64,000 nucleotides of DNA, from the NCBI GenBank assembly GCA_003254885.1, contig QANT01002691.1:26278-90277 (forward strand), written 5' to 3'. The DNA is from Purshia tridentata (Eukaryota; Streptophyta; Magnoliopsida; Rosales; Rosaceae). Position 1 is the first letter of the stretch; each line of letters starts with the position of its first letter. The position numbers and the translations under genes are program-made. Below are positions 12,770 through 25,698 of this stretch, one piece after another. Below the pieces are notes generated by a model. It was not told the origin of the DNA. It made no database searches and was given only the letters and a program-made list of their open reading frames with translations.

Positions 12770-14824
12770 ATGGAGTCAGATCTTCAACGGCATCGTCATA
12801 ATCAACAGCAGCATGTGAACTCCGGCTTGATGCGGTACCGATCAGCACCAAGCTCCTATTTCACAAATATTTTGGAGACAGAATTTTGTGAACCATTTTT
12901 CAACCGACCCACAAGCCCTGAAACAGAGCGAATTTTGGCTCGGTTTATGAGCAGTGAAGGTGGTGGTAATGGTGGTGGAGGAGGAGGAGGAGGAACAGTA
13001 GAAACTGCATCACATCACAAAGTGATCGCACAGACCAACCAGCAAGCACAGTTTATGGCTCCTAAGGTGGATAATGAAGCAGGAGTGGTTCAGCAGCAGC
13101 AGAGCCATATGAACAACTATTCCCCTGTTTCTCAGGGTTTTTATCAAAGTCCCTCTTCCAAACCACCTTTGCCAAATCAGGGATTGACTTCGGCTAACGA
13201 AGGAGGTTATTCAATGGAGACTAACCAGTTGCCTTCAATGAAAACTGGTAGTGGTGTCAGTAATTCGAACCTTATTCGGCATAGTAGCTCTCCTGCTGGA
13301 CTATTCTCCCATATGAATATTGATGGTATGTTCTATTTCAGATTTCCTTGTTTCTATTTGGTTCTTTGTAGCGTGGTATGTTCTGTTGTAATTCTTAATT
13401 ATTTTGAGGCAGATTTCTTGTCAGTTGTTTTAGCATGCTTAATGTTATCATTAATTAATGAAATTTGTATTGCAAATTTTCTTTTATATCATTTTGATAA
13501 ATCAATTGGATTTAGAGTGACTTAGTAATCAAAACAAGAGTACAAAGGGGGCCTGCTTGCATTCTGCAGTTCATTGTCATATGACTAGTTACCTACCGTT
13601 TAAAAAATCTAATCTATGCAATTTTTTTTAATAAAAAAAATCAATAATATTAGTCCTTGGCTTTGCTTGTTTTGATCATATTTTGAAAAAGGTGGTATCA
13701 ATTTGAGTATGATGCTTAACATTTCTTAGCATTTTGGCAGTGGCAGGCTATGCTGCATTGAGAGGCATGGGAACTTACGGAGCCAGTAATAGTACTAATG
13801 AAGAAGCATCTTTTTCTCCAACTAGCAGGTTGAAAAATTTCTCATCAGGATCACCATCTACATCAGGGCCAATGAGTCCAATTGCTGAAATTGGGGACAA
13901 AAGCTTGGGACCAAATAATCAAGACGCCAGAGGTTTTGGTGAAGGCCGTGGTAACAATTATGTCCCAAGTTTTCCCATTGGCTCATGGGATGACTCTGCA
14001 ATTATGACTGATGATATCACTGGTTCAACAAGCTTTGGGGATGATGATGTGAAAGCATTTACTGGTTTAAGCCCATCAGAAACTCAGGTAACATGTTTCT
14101 GCTCGAATGTGTTTGGTTGTGTATAATCTGGTGTCTAATATAATTTTGTTGCTGTCATTCAGAATGTTGAGGCTGGAACTCGGTCTCCTACTCTTCTGGC
14201 TCATCACTTGAGCTTGCCGAAAACATCAGCAGAGATGGCTGCCATTGAAAAGTTCTTGCACTTCCAAGATTCTGTACCTTGTAAGATTCGAGCTAAGCGG
14301 GGTTGTGCCACACACCCACGAAGCATTGCCGAGAGGGTAATCTTTTAGTAGCATCAATATCATAGAGATATATATTGTACAATTTCCTTATTAATGGAAA
14401 GCTTGGATATGCACCAGGTATGATGATTAAAATGCTTAATATGTTTATTTGCATCTGGTCAGGTGAGAAGAACCCGAATCAGTGAACGGATGAGGAAACT
14501 ACAAGAACTTGTACCTAACATGGACAAGGTAAAATCTTTTCACTTGCTTTTCTATCTATGAATCGGTTTGTGAGGACACTGGACTCAAACATCTCATGTC
14601 TTTCTTTGCAGCAAACAAACACTGCAGATATGTTGGATTTGGCTGTTGAGTACATTAAAGACCTTAAAAAGCAAGTCCAGGTATGTGAGAAAAGTAATAT
14701 CATGAATTAAGATTTACAAAGGCCTCCAAAATCTGTAATTAATTTATCCTTTGTTTCTGTTGAATTTTTCCAGACAATATCAGAGACTCGTGCTAAGTGT
14801 AGGTGTTCAAACAAGCAGCAGTAA
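12770..14824 (+). CDS. bHLH transcription factor, FBH/bHLH122-bHLH130 type
   Basis: Six exons join in frame: 12770-13325, 13741-14087, 14163-14336, 14463-14528, 14612-14680 and 14774-14824, giving 420 aa. The N-terminal part carries family motifs (GLMRYRSAPSSYF, SSPAGLFSHMNID, a Gly run, Gln-rich patches). The bHLH domain is C-terminal: basic part ATHPRSIAERVRRTRISER, helix 1 MRKLQELVPNMDK, loop, helix 2 ADMLDLAVEYIKDLKKQVQ. It ends in a Cys/basic tail. This is the plant subgroup of bHLH80/81/122/130 (FLOWERING BHLH), nuclear factors that bind E-boxes and in Arabidopsis activate CONSTANS. The start chosen is ATGGAGTC; an in-frame ATG at 12746 would add only a few Lys/Arg residues. Which paralogue it is cannot be told from the sequence alone. 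Confidence 0.92.
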
Positions 14825-15102
14825 TAACACAGAAGTCTAGGAGGGACTTTGCTTATTATGTACAGGACCATTAGGACTTGGAAAAAAAGATAGAAAGCTG
14901 TGCTGGTCTCTTTTGAACTGAAAAAAGCGATAGTAGGTTATTTATTATGTGTGTGGAGGGGAAAAGTGATGCTTAAAGTTGCTGTAAGATCCAAACCCAT
15001 TGATGGCATTTATAGGATGCAAGCTGTATAGTATATTTTCTACTGGATGTGACATTACATGTTTTGTTGTGGACCTCAAATAATTAATAATCCTCTCCCC
15101 AC

Positions 15103-15133
<31 letters not shown>

Positions 15134-17033
15134 GTTTAGCTCCACCCCACAATTTCTTGAAGTAAAAATGGGGATGATATCAGTAGGCCGTCACAATAAA
15201 TGGCATGGGAAGCATGTAAAGGCGGACATTCTTTTTTAGCATAATCGGGGAAGAATGCATGAAGCAATTTAAAGCTAGCGTACCCTGATCAATAAGCTTT
15301 TTATTTGCTCTTTTTTTTAAGTATCAAAGTCCATCCAGTCCAGGTGCTAATTCTTCATCTTACCCATTTTGAATTTGATACTGTAGGCTCTTTATGCCCC
15401 ACTTCTGTAAACAATCTTTTTTTTAAAAATGTAATATACTTTCAAGTCTTTGATTTTTGTCTATTGCTATAAAATTTGAATGGTTCAGGAAGCTGAGGCT
15501 CAGATGAAGCTCAAAGAATAGATGACAATGATATGGTACCCCAATTTATTGACCTTGTCTTATCTATGCAACAGGGGTCAATCCCTGGTTTCTTTAGTTT
15601 TGTGGGTTGGTTGGGTATTTCCCTTTATAGTTGTTGCCTTGTTGCAATTTCCATATAAAGCCATCTCCTCTTAGGCCCTTAGGATTTTGCACCACAGATG
15701 TTGTGAAATTTGTCAAAAGAAGGGTAACAGTAGTTGGTTTATTTTTCAACTTTGCTTTGATAAGCATGAAGTGGGAACTTTATAGTGAGGCAAAAGAGAT
15801 AAGAAAAAACATTTGATATATGAGGAGCCTTGCTGTAGAAGGGTAGATGTGTGGCTGTAGGTGATTTGAAGGATAAGTCACTATCCCTATTTGGCTCAAA
15901 TCCATGGAAGTGATTCCCATGTCATAACTGATGTCATGTCCTCCCAAAATGCATTTCCTTACACATGAAAGAAAGATTGCTTTCTAGTTTATTCCTTGTG
16001 GAAGGGCAGAATGCCCCTATTTTTCTTGGCATTTGGTAATAAGATCAGGGGCACCATGAGAGAGAGAGAGAGAGAGAGAGAGAGATGTACATCATGAGGT
16101 TCCAATAACTTTTTGAAGTGGGACCTTTTCTAGCTACATGATGAACCTACTGCCTCCCTACTACTGAATATCAATAATGGCATTCTGAATCTGGTCTGAT
16201 AAAACACCCAAAAATGTCCTCCAAGGTAGAATCTGTTAATTGCCTTTGGAAAATGAGAGTTTAAACCCAGAACAAATCACAAGTTATTCAGTAATCAGAT
16301 CATAACAGTAATTGCATCTTTTTACTCTACCTCCAAATCATGGGCTTATTGTGGATCGGCCCATCAGCCACAAACCGCCGATGGCTGACTCGTTGACTTT
16401 TGTCTCTTGCCCTTGTCTGTACTTGTTCTTTTGTAGCATCTCTTGGGCTTTTCTTGCCTTGGCCCTTCCTAATCAAGCATCCTCAGATAAGACGAATGAA
16501 TTTAAACATATGATTCTAAATTGAGCGCCATATTTTACTCGTAAAAGATTTTTTCATTTTTTCATTTTTTTGGAACAAGGCATTGACCTATGTGAGAGTG
16601 GAGGAATTAAATTTGGGTGCAAAGTAACCAATTCTACTGTCCTTCTAATTAGACTACCTAACAACTATAACTTAAGTTCAATTTGAAAACCATTATTCTT
16701 TATACAACAAATAGTTACCAAACACAAATATACATCAAAATGTTACCAAAAAATTCGTGTGAAATCTATTCATATAAGTTTCCCTCCAATTATAAAGATC
16801 AGCTTAATGGAATATCTGATTTGTTCTTATTTATATGAGTATTTTTTTCTTTTTAAGGAAAATTCTTTAGAGTTCTCACTAATTTTCCAACTTTTTCTCA
16901 ATTTTCTCACATTAAGTAGGAGATATTTTCGTAGCAAACCACCATTAACACCATTAACAAGCTTACTAAATTAAAGCAGATGCTTGCTATTGGTTAAGAA
17001 AGCAACTTTGGCCAAAAAAAAAAGAAAGCAACT
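14825..17033. other. Intergenic, bHLH 3' region and microsatellites
   Basis: Contains the 3' UTR of the bHLH gene, then gene-free DNA with (GA)n tracts at about 15103-15128 and 16058-16086. Short open frames (for example 16312-16524 and 16759-16974) have no recognisable features. Confidence 0.5.
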
Positions 17034-17796
17034 TAATTTTAGAGTGGCTCTATTCCCACCCTCCATTCCTATTTTTTCACCCACCCTATTTTCACACTCC
17101 ATAAATTATTTTTAAAATAAATAAATCTACTCTTCCCACCACCATTATTCCCAAACTACCCATTTGTCTTCCTTTTCTTTCATCTTTTCTTTCCTTTTTC
17201 CCTAATGATAACCCTAACCTGAGAAATCATATACGTGAATAAACTGCAATTAACCTCTTCATAAGAAAAATGTTTTCTCTTCATGATAATAAGTTTGTCG
17301 TCTAAATAGATATTCAAGGAAACAAATATATCTCAATCTTTTAGTTGATCTTAATCATACTAAATTAATAAAAATCATTTTATTCCTTCAGAATTTGTGC
17401 TGATTTTTTATATTTCACATAACAAATTTCCATGACTCTTTATTTATATTAAGAGTTCACAAATCATAACTTCAACAAATTAATAATTTTAGTTGGTATG
17501 CAATTGGTGTAGTAGTTTGAAATTCATCTCAATTGGGCTAAAAGGCCGAATCTATGTTTCAATACTTTTGAAGCTTGTGTTTCACTTGTACGTAGATTTG
17601 GAGCACCCCCAAATGCTTTGCAACTGAAGGTGTAGAGGTGGGCAGCCATGGCAGCCTTACAACCTTCTTGTCTTCCCTTTTTCAAGTTTGTCCTTTTTGG
17701 TAATCTTACAAAAAAATAAAATTATAATTAAAAAATAATTTAAAAAGGGGTGGGAAAATAATATTTGTGGGTGGAAATAACACTGCTCTAATTTTA
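17034..17796. mobile_element. hAT-like non-autonomous transposon with 8-bp target duplication
   Basis: The body is 17042-17788 (about 747 bp). The direct repeat taatttta lies immediately on both sides (17034-17041 and 17789-17796). The ends are imperfect inverted repeats: the left starts gagtggctctattcccac, and the right end in reverse complement starts gagcagtgttatttccac. Both run on into matching ccaccc-rich subterminal sequence. No transposase frame is present. An 8-bp target duplication with short inverted ends fits the hAT superfamily. Confidence 0.7.
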
Positions 17797-18075
17797 ACAA
17801 TCTATTCTTTCATTACAAATTGATTTTTTTGTTTTGTTTTTTTAAATATTAGAACAAGTCAATACACTTGTATTTTTTTCAAAATAAAAAATAAAAATCG
17901 AACGTTTGTGAGACGTTGAGCAACGGTTATTGCGGTTTCCCTCTCAATTTAAAAAGATTTGAATTAAAAGCTTCGAAACGCAAAAAAGAAAAAAACGCAC
18001 AAACAAAAGAAAAAACAGATTTTGGCATTGAACTGGCCGCTGCAATCACGCACTCTCCTCTCCGCCCTTTTTGCC

Positions 18076-20610
18076 ATGGAGGAAGCCTACCAAGATTTCC
18101 ACTTCGGCTCGGCTCGGAGCCTAGTCGCTTTGACCCCTATAACCTCGCCCTCCACCACGAGCCGCCTCTCCAGCAGCTTCAGCGAGTGGAGCCGCCGTCC
18201 ATTGCCCGCTCCTCGAAAGCTGAGCCTGGCCTGGGTGTCCCTCCAAGGCCGCCTCGTCAATGCCGAAGAGGCCAGCTCGGCTCGAGCTATTATGGGTGGC
18301 TTGACCCCAGAGCAAGCCCTGTCTTGGGAGCTGTTTACCCCGTTACAGAGGTTCCTTTTCGTCGCCGTGATCGGTGCTGCCGCTGCCGAGTCCAAGAAAA
18401 ACCGCCACATTTCGCAGCTAAAAAAATCTGTGGAACTAAGGGTTTGTTATAATTTAGCTTTAACTATTTGGGATTATTCAAATTTTCTTTAATTATCGAT
18501 TTGGGTTTGCTTCAAATTTGAATTTTTACGAATTTTCTTTGATAAATGTTGGTACTTTATGGTTTTATGCGTGATTCCGTGTATTTATTTTAATGGTTCT
18601 GGTTATGGAACTATGATTGTGTGAAAATTTATTTCGGCTTATATTTATGATTTTAGAATCAGTTTTCTTTTAGTTTTATTTATGATCTTTTTGAATAAAT
18701 TTGGTATTTAAATAAATCGATGGTTCTGCCTATGTGTTTGTTTGGCTAAATTCTCTGCGGATCTTATAAAAGCTTGGTTTAACAGATTTAATATTCTTAA
18801 TTTCAGTTAATAAAGGTCTAAAGCAACTTCTTAATATATGATTATTTTACTGATTCTGCTTTTGGTGTTTGTTTCAAATTTTTAGTTAATGGTGTGATGA
18901 AAGTTGTGTGGGCTACTTATTTAAATTATTCTTACGAGCTGTTTATATCAGGATCAAGTGTTATCAAGCATGCAGCAGAAGCTTGACAGCCTGTGCGAGC
19001 AGATGAGTAACATTAAGGACCACTCAGAAGATGTGGGCATGTCCCCCATCAAGAATGCAGAATTACCACCCAATGAAGCTTTTGGTTCTGATAAAATCAA
19101 ATTTGTTGATTGCGGTTGTTGGCATTGTGATCAACATCATGAACTTTCAAATGGGTTATTGGTAAGAATTTCTTTCTTGCCAGATAAGTAGGTTCTTTTG
19201 GGTGATTATTTTGTATCACAAATTTTGATAGTTCTGCTGAAATCTTGAATTTCTTACGTCTCTCAATTTGGTATCAGGGTAACAATGTTATGAAAGCCTC
19301 CAATGAGGATGAGATACTGCAGTATAAAATGGCTCTAGAAAATGTAGCAGAGCAGGAGGAGCGCCGTATGTCTGATTTATCGGACTTGGCGTCAAGTGTC
19401 ACATCTGCTGCTGAAATCCAGGTAATGGAAGGTGTACTATATATACTAAATTTCCCAATTATATAAGCATTTCATATTACAAGTACTGCAAATGGTTGTT
19501 TATACTCACTTCCATTTTACTTTCAGATTTTGAATATTATTTGAAAATTTTCACTAACCAATGGGATTATATCAATGTTGCCTAACTTACCAAACACTGA
19601 ATTTGATGGTGATGAATGAGCAAGACTTGGTGAAGAGAACGGATTTAAAAGTTATTGCTTTTCATGTCCTTGATACAATTTGTTGTAATTTCCTCAGCTG
19701 AACACCTTAGCTATTGAACAAGACCTATATAATTTCAAGAGGGATTGTGAAGAGAAAGATGGGACCATAAAGGAGCTAACCAATTTACTCCACTCATCTG
19801 AAACTGCTGGTTCAAAGGTATTTTCACCTCATGTTCTCTTTCGTTCTTTCCTTGCCAAACTTTTTCTTTGATTGATCTGAATTAATTTTGTCACTCATAA
19901 CAGAGGATTGCAGAGTTGGAAGACATAATACGTAGGAAGAAGATGATAATTACAAGATTAAAGAGAGACATGGTGGTTTTAGAACAAAAGGTAAGGAGCT
20001 GATGGGTTACAAAATGAGGTTTCAGAATTTAGGGAAAAGAATGTGTTTTGATCCCTATATAATTATCTGTGTGTCAAAAGTACAGGTAGTGCATCTTACA
20101 AGGCTTCAGAGACCCTCTTTCTCTTCCTCAAACTCACATGATGATGAGACACAAACTCCGCACATGACAGACAACCTCCTTTATGATATGGATAGTACTA
20201 CAAGCCCTTCATCTTCTGATTCAGACTGCTCCCCTGTGAATCGAGCGCAAGCTCCTAATGCTAAAACACCAAAGGCTCCTCCTCAGACTTTTGACTCTGT
20301 TTCAACAAGTCAGCAACCTGTGCCGGAAAAAGCCTCAAGTTCTCTGGGGAAAGCAACTGACAGGCACGTAAAATCTCAACCAGAGAGTCCTCTAAAAGAG
20401 ATAACTATGAATTCAAGGCCCATGCAATCAGTGAGCCAAAAATCTCGACCAGTGACCCCAAAATCTCAACCAGTGAGTCCTATAAAGAAATCCAATACAA
20501 TCCATACTTCAAGGCCAAGGCAGGTATCAGCTGGTGTGGATTCAAGACAACTTAGAAGGCGTTCTCTACCTGGACGAAAAGATGCTACTCCACAGAAGAG
20601 ATGGGCTTAG
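18076..20610 (+). CDS. Plant coiled-coil protein with S/T-P-x-K motifs, function unknown
   Basis: Six exons, all in phase 0: 18076-18441, 18952-19161, 19278-19421, 19698-19817, 19904-19990 and 20086-20610, giving 483 aa. Residues 1-120 form a compact conserved-looking region (FSEWSRRP, LTPEQALSWELFTPLQRFL). Heptad-rich helices follow from about 123 to 310 (SSMQQKLDSLCEQM; IEQDLYNFKRDCEEKDGTI; ELEDIIRRKKMIITRLKRDM). The tail is Ser/Pro-rich and basic, with several S/T-P-x-K sites (SPIK, SPLK, SPIKK) that suit a CDK target or a microtubule/nuclear-binding tail. I do not recognise the family. An in-frame ATG at 18022 would add 18 residues; the Met at 18076 gives the more plausible acidic start MEEAYQDF. 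Confidence 0.8.
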
Positions 20611-21492
20611 TGAGGTAGCATATTGTTGTGATCAATGTTAAAATATATTTTGTATATCAATTTGGTTTCTCTCTTTCAAAATTTCAAAGAATATTGTTTT
20701 CTTGTTTTTTAGTATCTGGACTCTTCAATGCTCGCCGTAACAGATGAACTAATTCATTTAAAAATATTTATCAAATGTTATATATATAAATATGTATGTG
20801 ACATTCATACAAGCTGTTGTTGAAATATATTCTCATCGATCTCTGTTTTTTCTGCCTTTTTTGTAGGTTGATGAGGAAAATGATATGCTATATGGAGTCT
20901 ATTCCTCCCCGTTGATAATATTTGAGTTTTGAAGAATCAGGCTAGTATATATGTTATAGGTGCTTAAATTTTTTTTCGTAATGTTAAGGATGTAGCTGTC
21001 GTTATATATAGAATTGCAAAACTTAGGCAGTCGTCTTTTACTTGTTTCCTTGTGACATGGCTGTTGAAGTGGAAGATGATCTCATTATTTAAGCTGTACC
21101 TTATGTTTCATACACCGCATGAATGTGGAAACTATTGATGCATCCTGATTCCTGGGAACCAAACCAACATAGATTTTTTAGTCAATACCCACATTGAGGA
21201 GAGAGAAAGGGGTGTGAATGATGAATCGATGATGTAGATGTCTAGCTTTGTAAATCGGCTGTGACCAATATTCCATAGATGCCCCAATTGATTACTTAAG
21301 ACTAGGGAACAACAATCGAAAGCAGCTAAAGTAATCTTTCTAACCCTTGGAAGAGCATGTGACAGATGACTTGAGTAAAGAGTGGCTTTACATTTATAAA
21401 AAATTCAAATATCAGGCTATAGTACAAACTACAAACTACAAACTACAAATGTTTATAAGGCCAGCATTACATCTGTTCTTGATACTGAAGCA

Positions 21493-23725
21493 CTATACTC
21501 TAGGCCACTGTGGACTCACAACCTGCACATGCAAGTAATTCATTAGACACCAAACAAAATGGTCTAATATCACAGGTAAAATACCATATCATATATTCTA
21601 GGACAGGGCCTAAAATAGTTTGCAATAATACGAAGGTCTCAGAATTTGTTCATCAAGGACGTGCAAGTATACATGCCAGTATCTTAATAAAAATAAATGA
21701 ATAAAATTGATTACCCTAGTAGTGATGTTTAATTTGATACCATCTAAAAATGATAGCAAAGAGATTAGCGACATGGAAACTCTGGAGCTAAAATCACTAC
21801 AACGGCAGACCTTATCTTCACCACATAAATTTCTAAATTAGTTAAATGTAAAATGTACTATATTCAGCTAACCTCAAGTGTGCTAAACACTAATCGCATT
21901 CGACTGGCAACAACTGATGGCTCCTCAGCATGTCCAACCACTGCCATTTGCTCTAGTTGAAGAGTCTTTACTGGAAGCCTTCAACAAAAATAAGAAATAA
22001 TGAAGCAAAAAGGTGAACCTTCATAAACTATTTCTATTGCCTGAAGACAGTATTTCAGACTGCTTGAAAGTCAAATTGAAAAGGTGGGGTGGAAGTGGAT
22101 GATTCGTTGTCTTAGCAAGAAGTACTTGAGGAATAATGCAGTGGTGTGCTTGCACAGAAAAATCATGAATTTCCATAAGCAAACAAGAGTCTGGATAAAG
22201 CAGTACAGCCTGTACAGGCATGTATAATACTAATACTCATAAAATAAAACTGAAAGCAGCAAATGGAATATGGTGAAGCATCTTACCATGCCATTCCTCT
22301 CATATAATATGCATTTGCTATGAGCCCACAAAAACCTTTCCACTTAAGCCTTTCTTCATCTGACACTGGAGGGGTGGATGACCATCTAACTATTGTTGGT
22401 TGTGGTGTACACAAGATGGTGATGAATATAATGCTCAACCAAAGAATGCACTCATCAACCTGCATTGTGAAAAACGAAAAATGGAACAATGGGATACGAC
22501 TTCATTAACCATTATATTAGCCAACAAAATTCATAATTACAATCCTTAGAAAATCAGATAAATTTTGAATATAACTATATAAGCAAAAATAGTGCTATTT
22601 TGACAATTGGTGCAAGTTCAACTAGGAAGTTGTAACTTACCTCCTCTGATGCAATCTTGGATTTCAAACTGGTGGTTCCACCATAGCTTTTCATTGCTTC
22701 AATTTCAACACCAGATTCCATCATATCAACAAGTTCTTTTCTTATTCCCTCATCAGTGCAGCCCAGTGCATATGCATTCACCCCAGCACTGATGAACTCC
22801 TGATCAACCAAAAATTTTACTTTGAGAAAGAAAATCAAACAAAGAGAGCCTCACAAAAACACCCAGTTGAAGAAAACCACTGAATATACTTTTAGGTTGT
22901 CACCTCCTCCACGGTCAACCGCATTCCTGTACCGCCTAAATAAACTGATTGCTATGTTGCGTGATGAACGATACTCATCATCTGATGCAATTGAATCATG
23001 CATCTGGCACTGAAATGGGTAAGAGTAAAACATATCAAAAACTCATATAAACCCAAAAAATCTTTAAAATACCAAAAGAAAAAAATAGCAAAAACACTTA
23101 CTAGCCATTTCTTTGGGGTGTTTAGCTGACTACGGCTTTTCCAAGAAATACAAGGAGTTCTAATTGGGCCAAGAAAAATTGAAATATTGCTCAAGGAATT
23201 AACATGTGCAGTCTTGCAGGGTAGGGCCTCATGCAGTATATTAGAGTCTATATATGTAATAGCTCCAGAAGCATACACAGTCAGCATGGTTGTACTTGTA
23301 CCTGTACCATGACAATATAGCACCTAGTACAAAACCCAAAACCCATATCAAAATTGAGCTACTGAATAGTTGTCTAAAATACAAAAAGGGAAATTGATTC
23401 AATCAAAAATATGAAACCTGGAAAAGAAAGCTTTCTTCTTTATCTTCCTTGTTCCTCAATTTTCCCACGAACCAAACAGGGTCTTTAGAAAAAATGATAT
23501 CCAAATATGGATTCGGGGATGTTAAAAATTGAGGGCCTGAGGCCACCAGATAATTATATGGATGGCTATAAAGATTCCATCTGATTCCAAATTTTCACAT
23601 TATTTCTGGCTGCTAATTGCTAAAACTGGCGTATGCGAATCTTCTACTTGGCGGATTTTTCCAGTTTCTTACTTGCAAGCCAACTCTGAAAACGACGTCG
23701 TTGCGACAATTTCATTGGATTTCAT
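21493..23725 (-). CDS. Conserved plant protein of unknown function, eight exons
   Basis: Exons on the minus strand: 23673-23725, 23418-23580, 23102-23323, 22890-23009, 22641-22799, 22287-22459, 21873-21978 and 21493-21522. All join in frame to give 341 aa beginning MKSNEIVATTSF and ending VVSPQWPRV. Features seen: a segment KDPVWFVGKLRNKEDKEE, a repetitive-looking stretch VLYCHGTGTSTTMLTVYASG, a basic segment ISLFRRYRNAVDRGGG, an amphipathic helix-rich middle (GIRKELVDMMESGVEIEAM), and one hydrophobic stretch ILWLSIIFITILC that could be a membrane or buried helix. There is no known motif. Exon 1 is the least certain part: it rests on a good GTAAGA donor and on phase matching. All eight exons are shorter than 225 nt, so simple ORF scanning misses the gene. 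Confidence 0.75.
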
Positions 23726-25698
23726 ACTGTATGGGCTTAAGTCCAAGGTAAATTGGGCTCAATGTACTTTCAAGAACGGCCCGGCTTTGTTTAATGTAAT
23801 AAAGCATGGGTCTCATATGTTCTAAGTGGGCTTGAACCCCTTAGGAGCAACTCGGGCTTGCATCTGTCAATTCTTTTTTTTTTTTTTCAAACGCATCACT
23901 AACTTAAATTCCTTTTTGTGTTCTCTAAAACCCCAACTCACATGAGATGATTTGGCTTATCTTGGTATTTTTTATTTATCTTTTATGGTGAAAGTTTATT
24001 ATAATAATAATTACTCTTAATGGTTTACCATTCTTTTTTTTTTTTTAACTACTATATTTTATTTTTCCACACAAAAAAAAGGAAGTTATTGAGCTTTTTG
24101 AAGTTACAAATATGAGCTATTTCCTAATTCAAGAGACTTTGGAATGTTATGGTCATCCATTCATCAGCAAAATTCCTTTGGCAACGTCATGTTCTCCATC
24201 TCATTATTTCTATATATATTCAATCAGTGTAATTTATAGCATATATGTTTATATCTCTTGTTTGTGAGGATAGGCTGCTGCATAAAAGTGCATAATGGTT
24301 GGACCATTTTGGTCATTCTATTTGATAGGAATGTAATTAGAGGAAGTGCATGCATCAAGCATCAAGCAATCGTGGTTTGTATCTTTTAGTCATCCCTTGG
24401 AAGTTTCCATTAGCATTATATGGGACAAGTACAGCTTATTAATTTCAAAGTGGTGTCTATGTACCAGGGTCCACTTCTTCATCAGTCTATGCAATATTAG
24501 TATATTACCTTGTTCCTTATCGATCCCACTAATAATAATCTTAGCTTTTGATCAGTTTCTTTCATTAATATGTTTATTAGCATAATGATATTTATCTTTT
24601 CAATATTAGAAAGAGTATCAAATTCGAATCCTCATTACTGTTAATAAAAGTAATCAATGAATTTTTTAATTAAGCAACTTGAATACTTGATTAAGAAGTT
24701 GCATCCTCTGGACAGAATAGTAGAACACTTGTGTCTTAATTAATTAGTTTTGAGAGAATATATAATCAAAGAAGTTTCTAGTTAGTTTGAATAAATCATG
24801 CATATGTAATGTAAGGTAATTAATATATATGTTGAACAAGTCTTGGACTCTTAATTGGTTGATCTTTGCCAAATACAAGCTCAAGAAACCGGATCCAAGT
24901 CCAAGTACTAACACATGAACTTTCTTCCTTCGAATAGACTCGTCAAAGGTTGATATCATAGCTGTTAGTTTGCCTGAATGGTACGGTAACCACCATTTGA
25001 ACCCGACCCGTATGTCCTAAATGGATGTTGATAGGCTGTTTTATAAATGCAAGGTGCTAACACATAGTGTTTGGATTGTTTGGTTTGGAGGATGAGGTGA
25101 ATCTCATATAAAAACATGTAACTTTGAGGATTCACCTTATAACATTTATATATTAAGGTATCTTGCGATAAAACCTCATATTTGATAGGTCGATTGCCAC
25201 TGGATTTAGTCAAATCTTATATTGAATTGAAATGATTAAGTTAATGACGGTATTAAATAAAGTTAACTGTTGATGTAAAGGGATTAGACAACCAGAAGTA
25301 AAATAAATAAAATATGACTCTATGAGAGAGAAATAGAGTGCGTGTGCACGCCAAAGAAATATCATTTCATATACTTAATTTCAAACAAAGCATCATGAGC
25401 TAGGAAAACTTATTTTAGTTATGATATATATATATTAATATTCATAGTGTATGATATATTGATGGAGAAAATTCGTAGAAAGTATTTGATGAGTGTGAAA
25501 CAAAAATCACAACTCTCCCTTCAAATTCATTGACTTCACTGCTTTGCTTGTCATCACCCCATCACTTCAAATCTCTCCTCAGTTCTCTCTTCATCATTTT
25601 CATCTCTTCCTCCATCTCTCTCTCTCTCTCTCTTTCTGGGTATATTATTATAATAGAATATATATAGAAGCGTAGAAAGTGAAACGCAGCGCATTGGG
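23726..25698. other. Intergenic and promoter/5' UTR of the next gene
   Basis: No exon is supported between the divergent gene starts at 23725 (minus) and 25699 (plus). A CT-rich leader (about 25600-25635) and a TATA-like stretch (about 25645-25670) precede the plus-strand gene. Confidence 0.5.

Noticed and set aside
15484-15522. Possible extra terminal exon after the bHLH gene (acceptor-like ttcag followed by EAEAQMKLKE-stop).
   Set aside because: The bHLH gene already has a proper stop at 14822-14824, and the phase would require skipping the last exon.
18087-18410. Minus-strand frame opposite exon 1 of the coiled-coil gene.
   Set aside because: The plus strand has the matching spliced exons; the antisense frame has no partner and arises from GC-rich codons.
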